This document shows positions 1-5,127 of a stretch of DNA of 5,127 bases, piece by piece. The notes under the pieces are model-generated. The model worked only from the letters and a program-made list of their open reading frames with translations, was not told the DNA's origin and made no database searches. The number at the start of each line of letters is the position of its first letter. Positions within the stretch are counted from its first letter, which is position 1. Source of the DNA: an uncultured Planctomycetaceae bacterium (GTDB lineage Bacteria > Planctomycetota > Planctomycetia > Planctomycetales > Planctomycetaceae); NCBI GenBank assembly GCA_903823545.1, contig CAIJTL010001167.1, forward strand, positions 1 to 5,127. Direction: 5' to 3'. The position numbers and the translations under genes are program-made.

Positions 1-630
1 GTCCATGCCGACCTCGCGTTGATTCACGAGCGCTTTATCAGACGTGTAAACGAATTCGATCGGGTCTTCGAACGTCAGAATATGGACGTTCTTGCGATGG
101 TTCACGTAGTCGAGCATCGAAGCGATCGTCGTCGATTTACCAGAACCAGTCACACCGGCTAGCAGCACCATTCCCTGATCGTAGTCCGTCAGCTCGGACA
201 TGATCGGCGGCAGGTAGAGTCCTTCGAAGTTCGGAATCGAACGTTCGATTTTTCGGCTGACCATGCCAGGCAGGCCCATCTGCACAAAGAGATTCACGCG
301 AAATCGCCACTTGTCGCCATCGACATCAACGACGTGCGAAAAGTCGGAGCCACCTTCGTTCCAGAAGATGTTCGTCAACCGCTCATCCATCATCGGCATG
401 AGCAGCGCTTCCATTTTCTCCTTCGTGATTGGCTCCATATCTAACGGCACCAGCGAACCACGAACGCGGAAGATCGGCGGTCGCCCCACCTGAAGGTGCA
501 AGTCCGAACCTTTGTGTTTGATCATCGCTCGGAAGACCTTGTCAATCTCCAAATTTTTGGTGACCCCGAACGAGCGCTTGACGTTAGGTTGAGCTTGTGG
601 AGCAGCAGCAGGGGCGGAATGACCAGACAT
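1..630 (-). CDS. pilT: PilT-type twitching motility ATPase (type IV pilus retraction), N-terminal part, cut by window edge
   Basis: Reading the minus strand from the ATG at 630 gives 210 uninterrupted codons up to the window edge; the C-terminal part, with Walker B and the His box, lies outside. Family knowledge: PilT/PilU are hexameric cytoplasmic ATPases at the base of the type IV pilus that depolymerise pilin and retract the fibre. Visible features are an Ala/Pro-rich leader (residues about 5-15), the N-terminal PAS-like domain with the signature GSDLHLQVGRPP (41-52), Walker A GVTGSGKSTT (159-168), the Asp-box region HILTFEDPIEF (183-193), and VNQREVG (202-208), which is typical of PilT. 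Walker A has Val where Pro is usual (GPTGSGKST). The start is supported by GAAGGA (639-644), 8 bases upstream, and by the expected distance to the PAS-like domain. Planctomycetes often carry several PilT paralogues, so PilT versus PilU cannot be settled from this half. The 199 bases upstream (631-829) show no clear promoter. Confidence 0.93.
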   Translation of the reverse strand, partial: MSGHSAPAAAPQAQPNVKRSFGVTKNLEIDKVFRAMIKHKGSDLHLQVGRPPIFRVRGSLVPLDMEPITKEKMEALLMPMMDERLTNIFWNEGGSDFSHVVDVDGDKWRFRVNLFVQMGLPGMVSRKIERSIPNFEGLYLPPIMSELTDYDQGMVLLAGVTGSGKSTTIASMLDYVNHRKNVHILTFEDPIEFVYTSDKALVNQREVGMD

Positions 631-820
631 GGCGAGATTCCTTCAAAGCGAAATTGTTGAGAATGCGCCGCGGTTCGACGGCACGAAGTTGATTGTTTTT
701 GTGTTGACGACTTGTTGCACGATATTTTGACCGTGCCGACCTATCTATTCAAACTTATGACTTGATTACCGAAACTTTGTGCGAGTGGTTTTAATCGACG
801 ATGTTTCGCCACTTCAAACA

Positions 821-955
821 GTGACTGCTTCAAATGCGAACTGGAACGCCTCGTTCGGCCATGTATTGTTTAGTTTCTGCAATCGTGTATTCGCCGTAAT
901 GAAAAATGCTGGCGGCAAGTGCTGCACTCGCCTTTCCTTCGGTGACTGCTTCAAA
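821..955. repeat. 14-base direct repeat at the hisF 3' end
   Basis: The 14-mer gtgactgcttcaaa occurs at 821-834 and again at 942-955. The first copy spans the hisF stop codon (830-832). The second lies inside hisF, where it encodes the Phe-Glu-Ala-Val-Thr of the (beta/alpha)8 barrel. A shorter ttcaaaca follows the second copy (950-957) and precedes the first (813-820). Only the two copies are repeated; the sequence between them is ordinary hisF coding sequence. It may be chance or the trace of a small local duplication. Confidence 0.5.
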
Positions 956-1597
956 CAAATGGCGAGGACACCCTGCTCCACCACTGGCGACGACGGGAAT
1001 CTTGACCGCGTCAGCCACGGCACGAGTGATTTCAATGTCGTATCCGTCTTTGGTGCCGTCGGCATCCATACACGTCAATACGATCTCACCTGCGCCGAGC
1101 CGTTCGACTTCACGCGCCCACTCGATCGCCTGCAAGCCGGTCGGAATTCGACCACCGTTGATATGCACATCCCAAAACTCGCGACCCTCTTTTTGAACTC
1201 TCTTCGGATCAATGTTCACAACCGTAGCGCAGCTCCCAAACTTTCGAGCGGTTTCGGTGATCAGTTGCGGTGTTCGAACGGCAGCCGAATTAATGCTGAC
1301 CTTTTCCGCACCGGCCTGGATCAAGGTCGTCACGTCCTCGATCGTGCGAATCCCTCCGCCGACGGTGAGTGGCATGAAGATGACTTCGGAAGTCCGCCGG
1401 ATCACATCAATCATGATCTGACGGCCTTCGTGGCTGGCCGTGATGTCCAGAAACACGAGTTCGTCGGCCCCCTCGTTTTCGTAGCGAGCGGCCACATCAA
1501 CTGGGTCGCCGGCGTCGCGCAGATTGAGGAAGTTCACACCTTTGACGACTCGGCCTTCATGGACGTCGAGGCACGGAATAATTCGTTTCGCAAGCAT
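830..1597 (-). CDS. hisF: Imidazole glycerol phosphate synthase, cyclase subunit HisF
   Basis: A 255-residue protein, the normal full length for HisF. HisF is the cyclase half of the cytoplasmic HisH-HisF enzyme. It uses ammonia delivered by HisH to convert PRFAR to imidazole glycerol phosphate (histidine pathway) and AICAR (returned to purine synthesis). The sequence opens with [12 protein letters not shown], with catalytic Asp11. The second catalytic Asp is at 130 in VVNIDPKR. Phosphate-binding and barrel motifs are present: VGGGIRT (79-85), DGTKDGYD (180-187), ASGGAG (204-209) and [11 protein letters not shown] (226-236). Small departures from what I remember as typical are DADGT where DRDGT is common, and ASAALAAS where ADAALAAS is common; neither should abolish activity. 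The ATG at 1597 fits family N-termini exactly; only a weak AAAGAGA precedes it, so translation may be coupled to the gene 12 bases upstream. No other his gene is in view. Confidence 0.97.
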   Translation of the reverse strand: MLAKRIIPCLDVHEGRVVKGVNFLNLRDAGDPVDVAARYENEGADELVFLDITASHEGRQIMIDVIRRTSEVIFMPLTVGGGIRTIEDVTTLIQAGAEKVSINSAAVRTPQLITETARKFGSCATVVNIDPKRVQKEGREFWDVHINGGRIPTGLQAIEWAREVERLGAGEIVLTCMDADGTKDGYDIEITRAVADAVKIPVVASGGAGCPRHLFEAVTEGKASAALAASIFHYGEYTIAETKQYMAERGVPVRI

Positions 1598-1609
1598 GTC
1601 TCTTTAATT

Positions 1610-1903
1610 TCAGTTCGCGTTGTCGGATTCGGACTCCGGGATTTCAACAACCGGCACACCCAGCAGGAAGGCAACTGCCATAGAGAAGCCGAATATTCCC
1701 AGAACCCAGGCCAACGGATATGCCATTAGCAACTCAGCAATTCTCAGCTTGACCTGCATTTCGGAGGACAGCTCAGCCGCTCCCTGTAGCGGATGCCGTA
1801 CCAGACGAAACTTCATGGATGCCGCTTGCAGCAAGAACACCCAAACGCCGCCGATCAGGCAAATTGCAGTCGCGGCCGCAATGGAGTAACGATTTCGGTT
1901 CAT
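1610..1903 (-). CDS. Small membrane protein, two predicted transmembrane helices, unknown function
   Basis: A 97-residue protein I do not recognise. It has a short basic N-terminus (MNRNRYS), a hydrophobic stretch at about residues 8-28 (rich in A, I, L, G, V), a polar amphipathic middle (about 29-58), a second long hydrophobic stretch at about 59-87, and an acidic C-terminal tail (EIPESESDNAN). This predicts a two-helix inner-membrane hairpin with both ends on the same side. The first helix could instead be an uncleaved signal anchor; no lipobox is visible. The ATG at 1903 has an AAAGG Shine-Dalgarno sequence (1911-1915) at 7-base spacing and a plausible promoter just upstream. The stop lies 12 bases before the hisF start, which implies co-transcription, but nothing in the sequence ties it to histidine synthesis. 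The main alternative is a conserved lineage-specific protein of unknown role. Confidence 0.72.
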   Translation of the reverse strand: MNRNRYSIAAATAICLIGGVWVFLLQAASMKFRLVRHPLQGAAELSSEMQVKLRIAELLMAYPLAWVLGIFGFSMAVAFLLGVPVVEIPESESDNAN

Positions 1904-1926
1904 TGGAGAGCCTTTGGATTAGGCCG

Positions 1927-1957
1927 ATAGCACACCGCAACATCGTTGGAGTGTCAA
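1927..1957 (-). promoter_or_regulatory. Candidate sigma70-type promoter for the small membrane protein gene and hisF
   Basis: On the minus strand a perfect -35 hexamer TTGACA (plus-strand tgtcaa, 1952-1957) is followed by weak -10 candidates: TGTGCT (1929-1934) at 17-base spacing, or TGCTAT (1927-1932) at 19. The -10 would lie roughly 25 bases before the ATG at 1903, leaving a short leader that contains the AAAGG ribosome site. The -35 match is strong and the -10 match poor, so this is a candidate only. Confidence 0.4.
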
Positions 1958-2050
1958 CTTATTTCCGCAGTATGCCGCAGATCTGTTTCTCCGCACTGGT
2001 CAGCAGTCACAAGGTTGCAGATTCTAAGTATTCTCCGATCATTCCAATGT

Positions 2051-2083
2051 GCAATTTGCTGCAGCAGTTAACTTGCTAATTGC
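2051..2083. repeat. Nested inverted repeats in divergent intergenic region (candidate operator)
   Basis: Outer arms gcaatt (2051-2056) and aattgc (2078-2083) are perfect reverse complements. Between them lie a perfect 10-base palindrome tgctgcagca (2057-2066) and the palindrome gttaac (2067-2072), which is itself flanked by agca (2063-2066) and tgct (2074-2077). The cluster sits 34-66 bases before the start of the GYF_2 gene, between two divergent genes, where a dimeric repressor could bind. No regulator is encoded nearby. The rest of the divergent region (1904-2116) shows nothing further I can support. Confidence 0.4.
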
Positions 2084-2116
2084 CGTTACAGTCTATCGCT
2101 GCTGGATCAACAAAAC

Positions 2117-2653
2117 ATGTCGTCACCGGGCAATTGGTTCGTACAGACGGGCTTTGGAACGGCTCTTGGCCCTATGCCAACCGACGCTCTTTCCGAAATG
2201 GTCCGTACCCGTGCTTTGATCGCGACTGATCTCGTCCGCAACGAATCGTCTTTAGAATGGGAGCCTGCCGGAAGCATCCCGGAGCTGTTTTCAAACTCGC
2301 CAGCCAAGTTCAAACCGCCGTCGGTGACTCATGCCAACCCTATAAACGCCGCGAATTCGAGCACTGAATCTCACTCCCAACAGCAATTGAACGCAGACCA
2401 AACTCCGTCACTCCCTTCTTCACATCGCCCGATTGTCCCGACGGAAACGGTTGCGTACGCCTTTAATCGGCCTTCGGTGCCGCAGCCAGAACAAGAAATG
2501 GACCTCGTTGCAAAATGGAAAGCGGAGAGACAACAGCGTCCCAAGCGCCGCGATGAAAATCGAGCGAATGATCCACTCTCGGACCATATCGAGCGAGATA
2601 TTAATGAAGCCGAACTGGTCAAGCTGTTGCGCGTCCGCAGTGAAGACGCCTGA
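2117..2653 (+). CDS. Small GYF_2-domain protein with low-complexity linker and charged C-terminal tail
   Basis: A 178-residue protein and the only plus-strand gene here. Residues about 7-58 match the bacterial GYF_2 (DUF4339) pattern: an aromatic start WFVQ, GPM at 18-20, a helix with a conserved Leu (ALSEMVR), ATDLVRNES (36-44), then EWEPAGSIPELF (47-58). GYF-type folds generally bind proline-rich peptides; the bacterial version is thought to be an interaction module, often fused to membrane or kinase domains in planctomycetes. Here it is followed by a disordered linker (about 59-125) rich in Ser, Pro, Asn, Thr and Gln, and a highly charged, probably helical tail (about 126-178: Lys/Arg-rich, then Asp/Glu-rich). 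There is no signal peptide or membrane helix, so it is probably cytoplasmic. The start at 2117 has only a weak GGA (2104-2106) upstream but places Trp7 just where the domain begins. Partner and function are unknown. Confidence 0.85.
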   Translation: MSSPGNWFVQTGFGTALGPMPTDALSEMVRTRALIATDLVRNESSLEWEPAGSIPELFSNSPAKFKPPSVTHANPINAANSSTESHSQQQLNADQTPSLPSSHRPIVPTETVAYAFNRPSVPQPEQEMDLVAKWKAERQQRPKRRDENRANDPLSDHIERDINEAELVKLLRVRSEDA

Positions 2654-2715
2654 TTCATCATTCATCCCGACCAGCCCGGCGTGCGGGAGTGTCGTTCGTC
2701 TTGCTGCGTGCGCTG

Positions 2716-2735
2716 ATGATCGTTGTGCAGATCAT
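2716..2735. terminator. Weak hairpin between convergent genes (possible bidirectional terminator)
   Basis: In the 92 bases separating the 3' ends of two convergent genes, ATGATC (2716-2721) and GATCAT (2730-2735) form a perfect 6-bp stem with an 8-base loop, extendable by G-T wobbles. There is no real T-tract on either side (ATTTGAG on plus, ATCAGCG on minus), so it is not a textbook intrinsic terminator. A smaller GC stem, cccg/cggg (2675-2678 and 2684-2687), lies closer to the plus-strand stop. The position favours a termination role; the structure is weak. Confidence 0.3.
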
Positions 2736-2745
2736 TTGAGAGTCC

Positions 2746-4062
2746 TCAGATTCTGCTGATTTGGACTTCCAGCACTCTCTGGCGGCGAACTTTCCGGACG
2801 AGAACGCGCACGTCGCCCAGCTTGACCACTTCGCCACCCGTAGGGAGACGGCCGAGGTGGCCGATCACCCAGCCACTCAGGTTGTGGACCTCGCTGGCGG
2901 GAAGATGGCTCGTGAGGTCCAAGCCGGTCAGTTCCTGCAAACGAGGGAGGCTGATGCCGCCACCGGCGACCCAACCGCCGCCGGAGCGGACGGCGTGGAC
3001 TGGCAGCAAGTCGTATTCGTCCTGAATGTCACCGATCAATTCTTCGATGATGTCTTCGAGCGTGATCATTCCGACCACTCGACCGGAGCCGTCGCGGACC
3101 AGGGCGATATGCGTGTGCTCGCGCATCAAGCTTTCGAGCACTCCGGAAATCGGGAGCTCATCTGACAGACTTAGAACGCCGCGCACGATGGCTCGCAGCG
3201 AGTGGTCGTGCGGGTTCAGCTTCATGAACGAGACGATGTCCTTGAAGGTCACATAACCGATGATGGCTTGTGGGTCGCCGGCTTCTTCGGTGACCGGGAA
3301 TCGCGTGTGCATGTCCAGATGCGCGGCGATCAGACAATCGATGATCGAGTCGTTCACGTTGAGCATACAAATGTGCTCAGCGGGCAGCAGGATTTCCCGA
3401 ACGAGACGGCTTGAGAGGCGAACGGCACCCAGGATGATGTTTTCTTGGTGAGCACCGATCAGCCGGGACGTGCGCGCGAGTCCCGCGATCACGCGCAGTT
3501 CGTGAAGCTCGGCGGATTCGGATTTGAAGTCGGGATGCATGCTTGGCTTCCACAACTTTTCACACAGAGTCATCGCGGCGGATGCGGAAGTCTCTAACAG
3601 CCACACCGCAGGCCACGCGCTGACCGCGAACCAGTGCATCAGCGGCGAGAGTCGCAGGCAGATCCATTCTTTGTTGCGCAGGGCGAACAGCTTGGGAACC
3701 AGTTCGCCGAGCACAATTGTCAGAGCGGTCAGCGGGATCACGACGACCACCACCGCGAAGAACTCGGACAAGCCTTCCGACAATCCCGCCGCTTGCAAGT
3801 GCGGAGCGATTTCATCCCCCGCCCCGGCACCGCTGGTCGCTCCTGCGATCACGCCGACCAATGTGATGCCCAATTGGACGACCGCGAGGCTGCGTTCCAT
3901 TTCCCCCTTCATGCGGTGCGCCGTGGCGGCTCCGCGACGCCCTTCCCGCGCGAGCAATTGCAAACGTGAATCGGCGACCGAGGTCAAGGCAATTTCGTAA
4001 GCCGCGAACAGGGCATTCAGCGCGATCATCGCGAGCACCACGGTCAGTTCAACAGTCAGCAC
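2746..4062 (-). CDS. CorC/HlyC-family membrane protein: CNNM (DUF21) domain, CBS pair, C-terminal CorC_HlyC domain
   Basis: From the GTG at 4062 this is 438 residues, normal for the family. The order is: CNNM/DUF21 membrane domain with hydrophobic segments at about 1-23, 58-78, 101-123 and 142-165, including the signature GELVPK (119-124); CBS1 at about 220-280 (TRFPV, IIGYVTFKDIV); CBS2 at about 292-350 (THIALV, VGMITLEDIIEELIGDI); and CorC_HlyC at about 360-438 (LSGWVIGHLGRLPTGGEVV). Family members include Mg2+/Co2+ exporters such as CorC, and PaeA/YtfL implicated in polyamine export; the old label 'hemolysin' is misleading. The CBS pair usually binds adenine nucleotides to gate transport. 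QLGITLVGVIAGA (63-75) resembles what I recall of the PaeA/YtfL branch. In helix 1 the usual SGSE is AAYE, and the MTPR before CBS1 is LLPA. An in-frame TTG at 4176 would add 38 polar, Arg-rich residues unlike the family. The gene follows the dioxygenase gene on the same strand after 119 bases. Confidence 0.92.
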   Translation of the reverse strand: MLTVELTVVLAMIALNALFAAYEIALTSVADSRLQLLAREGRRGAATAHRMKGEMERSLAVVQLGITLVGVIAGATSGAGAGDEIAPHLQAAGLSEGLSEFFAVVVVVIPLTALTIVLGELVPKLFALRNKEWICLRLSPLMHWFAVSAWPAVWLLETSASAAMTLCEKLWKPSMHPDFKSESAELHELRVIAGLARTSRLIGAHQENIILGAVRLSSRLVREILLPAEHICMLNVNDSIIDCLIAAHLDMHTRFPVTEEAGDPQAIIGYVTFKDIVSFMKLNPHDHSLRAIVRGVLSLSDELPISGVLESLMREHTHIALVRDGSGRVVGMITLEDIIEELIGDIQDEYDLLPVHAVRSGGGWVAGGGISLPRLQELTGLDLTSHLPASEVHNLSGWVIGHLGRLPTGGEVVKLGDVRVLVRKVRRQRVLEVQISRI

Positions 4063-4068
4063 AACCAG

Positions 4069-4077
4069 CCCCTTTCC
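4069..4077 (-). promoter_or_regulatory. Strong Shine-Dalgarno sequence that fixes the GTG start of the CorC-type gene
   Basis: On the minus strand GGAAAGGGG ends 6 bases before the GTG at 4062-4060, an ideal spacing. Starting there puts the first membrane helix at the very N-terminus, as in homologues. The upstream in-frame TTG at 4176 has no comparable site and lies inside an inverted repeat region. Confidence 0.7.
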
Positions 4078-4134
4078 GAACCTCAACTCGTCTGCCGGGC
4101 AAAGTGCGAGCTTCGATGAACTCAAAGTTGCCAG

Positions 4135-4174
4135 GCGTCGCCGAATGGCCGGAGCATACTGAATCAGGCGACGC
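4135..4174. repeat. Perfect 8-bp inverted repeat just downstream of the dioxygenase stop
   Basis: Left arm gcgtcgcc (4135-4142) and right arm ggcgacgc (4167-4174) are exact reverse complements around a 24-base loop. Read on the minus strand, the hairpin starts 7 bases after the TAG stop of the dioxygenase gene (4184-4182) and precedes the CorC-type start by about 70 bases. An alternative pairing extends it with GTTGC/GCAAC across a small bulge. No T-tract follows, so it could be a factor-dependent terminator, an mRNA-stabilising hairpin or a protein site. Confidence 0.45.
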
Positions 4175-4181
4175 AACGCCC

Positions 4182-5127
4182 CTACATCTGCCCCGGAACT
4201 TCGGAGAGTTGCTTTACGGGTTCGTCGCTGATGAATCGTAGATTATGTCCACGGACCTTGGCGGCAGCGTCGTCATACAGGAACGGCAGAAACACGAAGC
4301 GTTTGCCGCGAGTCACCGGCGTGGCTTCATGCAGTAGCGAGCACGAAAACACGACAGCGCCGCCGACAGGAGCCGAATACAACGCGGGACCATATTCGGG
4401 AAAGTGGAGATTGCCCCCTTCAAACTCGCCCGTGTTGAGGATGAGTGATACGGCGAAACGGCGGTGAGCTGTCCCTTTCGTCGTATTGTCGCGATGGGCA
4501 CGAAAGTGGCCACCGGTCTCGGCCTCGTAGCACGCCACGATGTAACGCTCCATGCGGGTCGCATTGAACTGAAACGCCTTTTGGAGTTCTGGAACAAGCC
4601 GGTCGTGAATGCGGACCATACAGGAGCGGCGCAACGCTTCGTCTTCAATTTCGCAATCCATGCGTCGTTTGTGGTCATAGTCAAGCAGGCCCACCGTCTT
4701 GCCATTCACGTCGCGCATGAAGCCGGAATCTTGGCCACCTCGCTGCTCGTAATAGTCCATCAGACGCCTGCAAAGTTCCGGTTCAAAGATGCGCGGCACG
4801 ATCAGAATCGGCGCTTGAACACTCGCCGCAAACGGAGAACCGATGCGCGGTAGTTCGTTCAGAATAGTCGCCAGTCGCGCAACGTACGTTTCCGGCTGAT
4901 CGTCAAAAGGAAACACCATGAGTGTGCGCAGCCGCTCGTCGAACACGATGGTGTGGGGCCGATACCCCGTAAGTCTGGGGTCGCCAATGCTCGCCCCTTG
5001 ATCGGCTCCGAATTGGCGGCTGAGTTCCAGATCGAAATCCCAAAACCAGCGAATCGAATCCACCTCCTGTCGGACACGGCCAAGGTGCTCGTCCTGCGGA
5101 TCGATACTGACGCCCGAGAACAAGAAA
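4182..5127 (-). CDS. Peroxiredoxin-like domain fused to 2OG-Fe(II) dioxygenase (PKHD/prolyl-4-hydroxylase type), 5' end cut by window edge
   Basis: The minus-strand frame is open to the right edge. The first start-like codon (TTG at 5123) is preceded by an in-frame TTC and looks like an internal Leu, so the true start is outside the window. Residues are numbered from that TTG. Residues 1-92 resemble the C-terminal half of an AhpC/TSA redoxin: GVSIDPQDEHLGRV (4-17), WFWDFDLELSRQFGA (26-40), YRPHTIVFDERLRTLMV (54-70). The peroxidatic Cys would be upstream, unseen. Residues about 103-285 form a double-stranded beta-helix dioxygenase with Fe ligands His210 and Asp212 (HRD), distal His265 in LLHEATPV, and Arg275 as the likely 2-oxoglutarate carboxylate ligand. 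RMERYIVACYEAETGGHF (190-207) is typical of the family. Such enzymes hydroxylate protein or small-molecule carbon using O2; the substrate here is unknown. The tail beyond about 290 is short and unremarkable. It may be co-transcribed with the CorC-type gene downstream. Confidence 0.88.
   Translation of the reverse strand, partial: FLFSGVSIDPQDEHLGRVRQEVDSIRWFWDFDLELSRQFGADQGASIGDPRLTGYRPHTIVFDERLRTLMVFPFDDQPETYVARLATILNELPRIGSPFAASVQAPILIVPRIFEPELCRRLMDYYEQRGGQDSGFMRDVNGKTVGLLDYDHKRRMDCEIEDEALRRSCMVRIHDRLVPELQKAFQFNATRMERYIVACYEAETGGHFRAHRDNTTKGTAHRRFAVSLILNTGEFEGGNLHFPEYGPALYSAPVGGAVVFSCSLLHEATPVTRGKRFVFLPFLYDDAAAKVRGHNLRFISDEPVKQLSEVPGQM

Noticed and set aside
717..736. Hairpin gcac...gtgc in the hisF-pilT gap as a terminator or riboswitch element
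   Set aside because: The stem is about 7 bp including a G-T wobble, has no T-tract, and no larger conserved fold is visible around it.
784..813. agtgg/ccact inverted repeat just downstream of hisF as its terminator
   Set aside because: The stem is only 5 bp around a 20-base loop and is not followed by T residues in the direction of transcription.
779..1729. A long plus-strand open frame (316 codons) opposite hisF
   Set aside because: It is antisense to a full-length hisF with all catalytic motifs, crosses into the next gene, and its translation has the Arg/His/Ser-rich look of a shadow frame with no recognisable domain.
2056..2082. ttgctg ... taattg as a sigma70 promoter for the GYF_2 gene
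   Set aside because: The spacer is only 15 bases and both hexamers are poor matches; no better pair was found in the 1904-2116 region on the plus strand.
2371..2665. Minus-strand open frames overlapping the GYF_2 gene
   Set aside because: The plus-strand frame encodes a recognisable GYF_2 domain. The reverse frames are Cys/Ser/Arg-rich with no family features, and one begins beyond the GYF_2 stop without a ribosome site.
3524..4000. Plus-strand open frames opposite the CorC-type gene, including this 158-codon one
   Set aside because: They mirror the codon bias of the real minus-strand gene, have no domain resemblance and no ribosome site I could support.
5121..5123. TTG at 5123 as the start of the dioxygenase gene
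   Set aside because: The frame is open past it to the window edge, no ribosome site can be seen, and starting there would cut the redoxin-like fold in half; it reads as an internal leucine.

Overview
The window looks like ordinary chromosomal DNA from a moderately GC-rich Gram-negative-type bacterium. The most likely phylum is Planctomycetota. This rests on three things: a free-standing small GYF_2-domain protein (a domain common in planctomycetes), the sequence flavour of the HisF and PilT proteins, and housekeeping genes scattered as singletons instead of packed into classical operons. It is an inference from remembered family features, not a search result. I see no rRNA, tRNA, CRISPR array, insertion sequence, prophage gene or attachment site.

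Layout from left to right. Positions 1-630 (minus strand) hold the N-terminal 210 residues of a PilT-type twitching-motility ATPase, which runs off the left edge. After a gap of about 200 bases comes hisF (830-1597, minus), complete and with both catalytic aspartates. It is preceded on the same strand, 12 bases away, by a 97-residue protein with two predicted membrane helices (1610-1903); the two probably share a transcript driven by a sigma70-like promoter at about 1927-1957. A divergent intergenic region (1904-2116) carries nested inverted repeats. It separates that pair from the only plus-strand gene, a 178-residue GYF_2-domain protein (2117-2653). That gene converges, across 92 bases, on a CorC/HlyC-type (CNNM/DUF21 + CBS pair) membrane protein (2746-4062, minus). 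The CorC-type start is best placed at a GTG behind a strong Shine-Dalgarno sequence. The right end (4182-5127, minus) is a 5'-truncated gene fusing a peroxiredoxin-like thioredoxin-fold segment to a PKHD/prolyl-4-hydroxylase-type 2-oxoglutarate/Fe(II) dioxygenase. An inverted repeat lies between it and the CorC-type gene.

The genes do not form one obvious pathway. hisF works in histidine synthesis, PilT powers pilus retraction, the CorC-type protein probably moves or senses cations (or polyamines) at the membrane, and the dioxygenase is an oxidative-modification enzyme of unknown substrate. The parts most worth a second look are the redoxin-dioxygenase fusion, the altered motif in the first membrane helix of the CorC-type protein, the GYF_2 protein with its conserved-looking charged tail, and the unexplained inverted repeats. 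I found no convincing evidence of a new multi-gene system.
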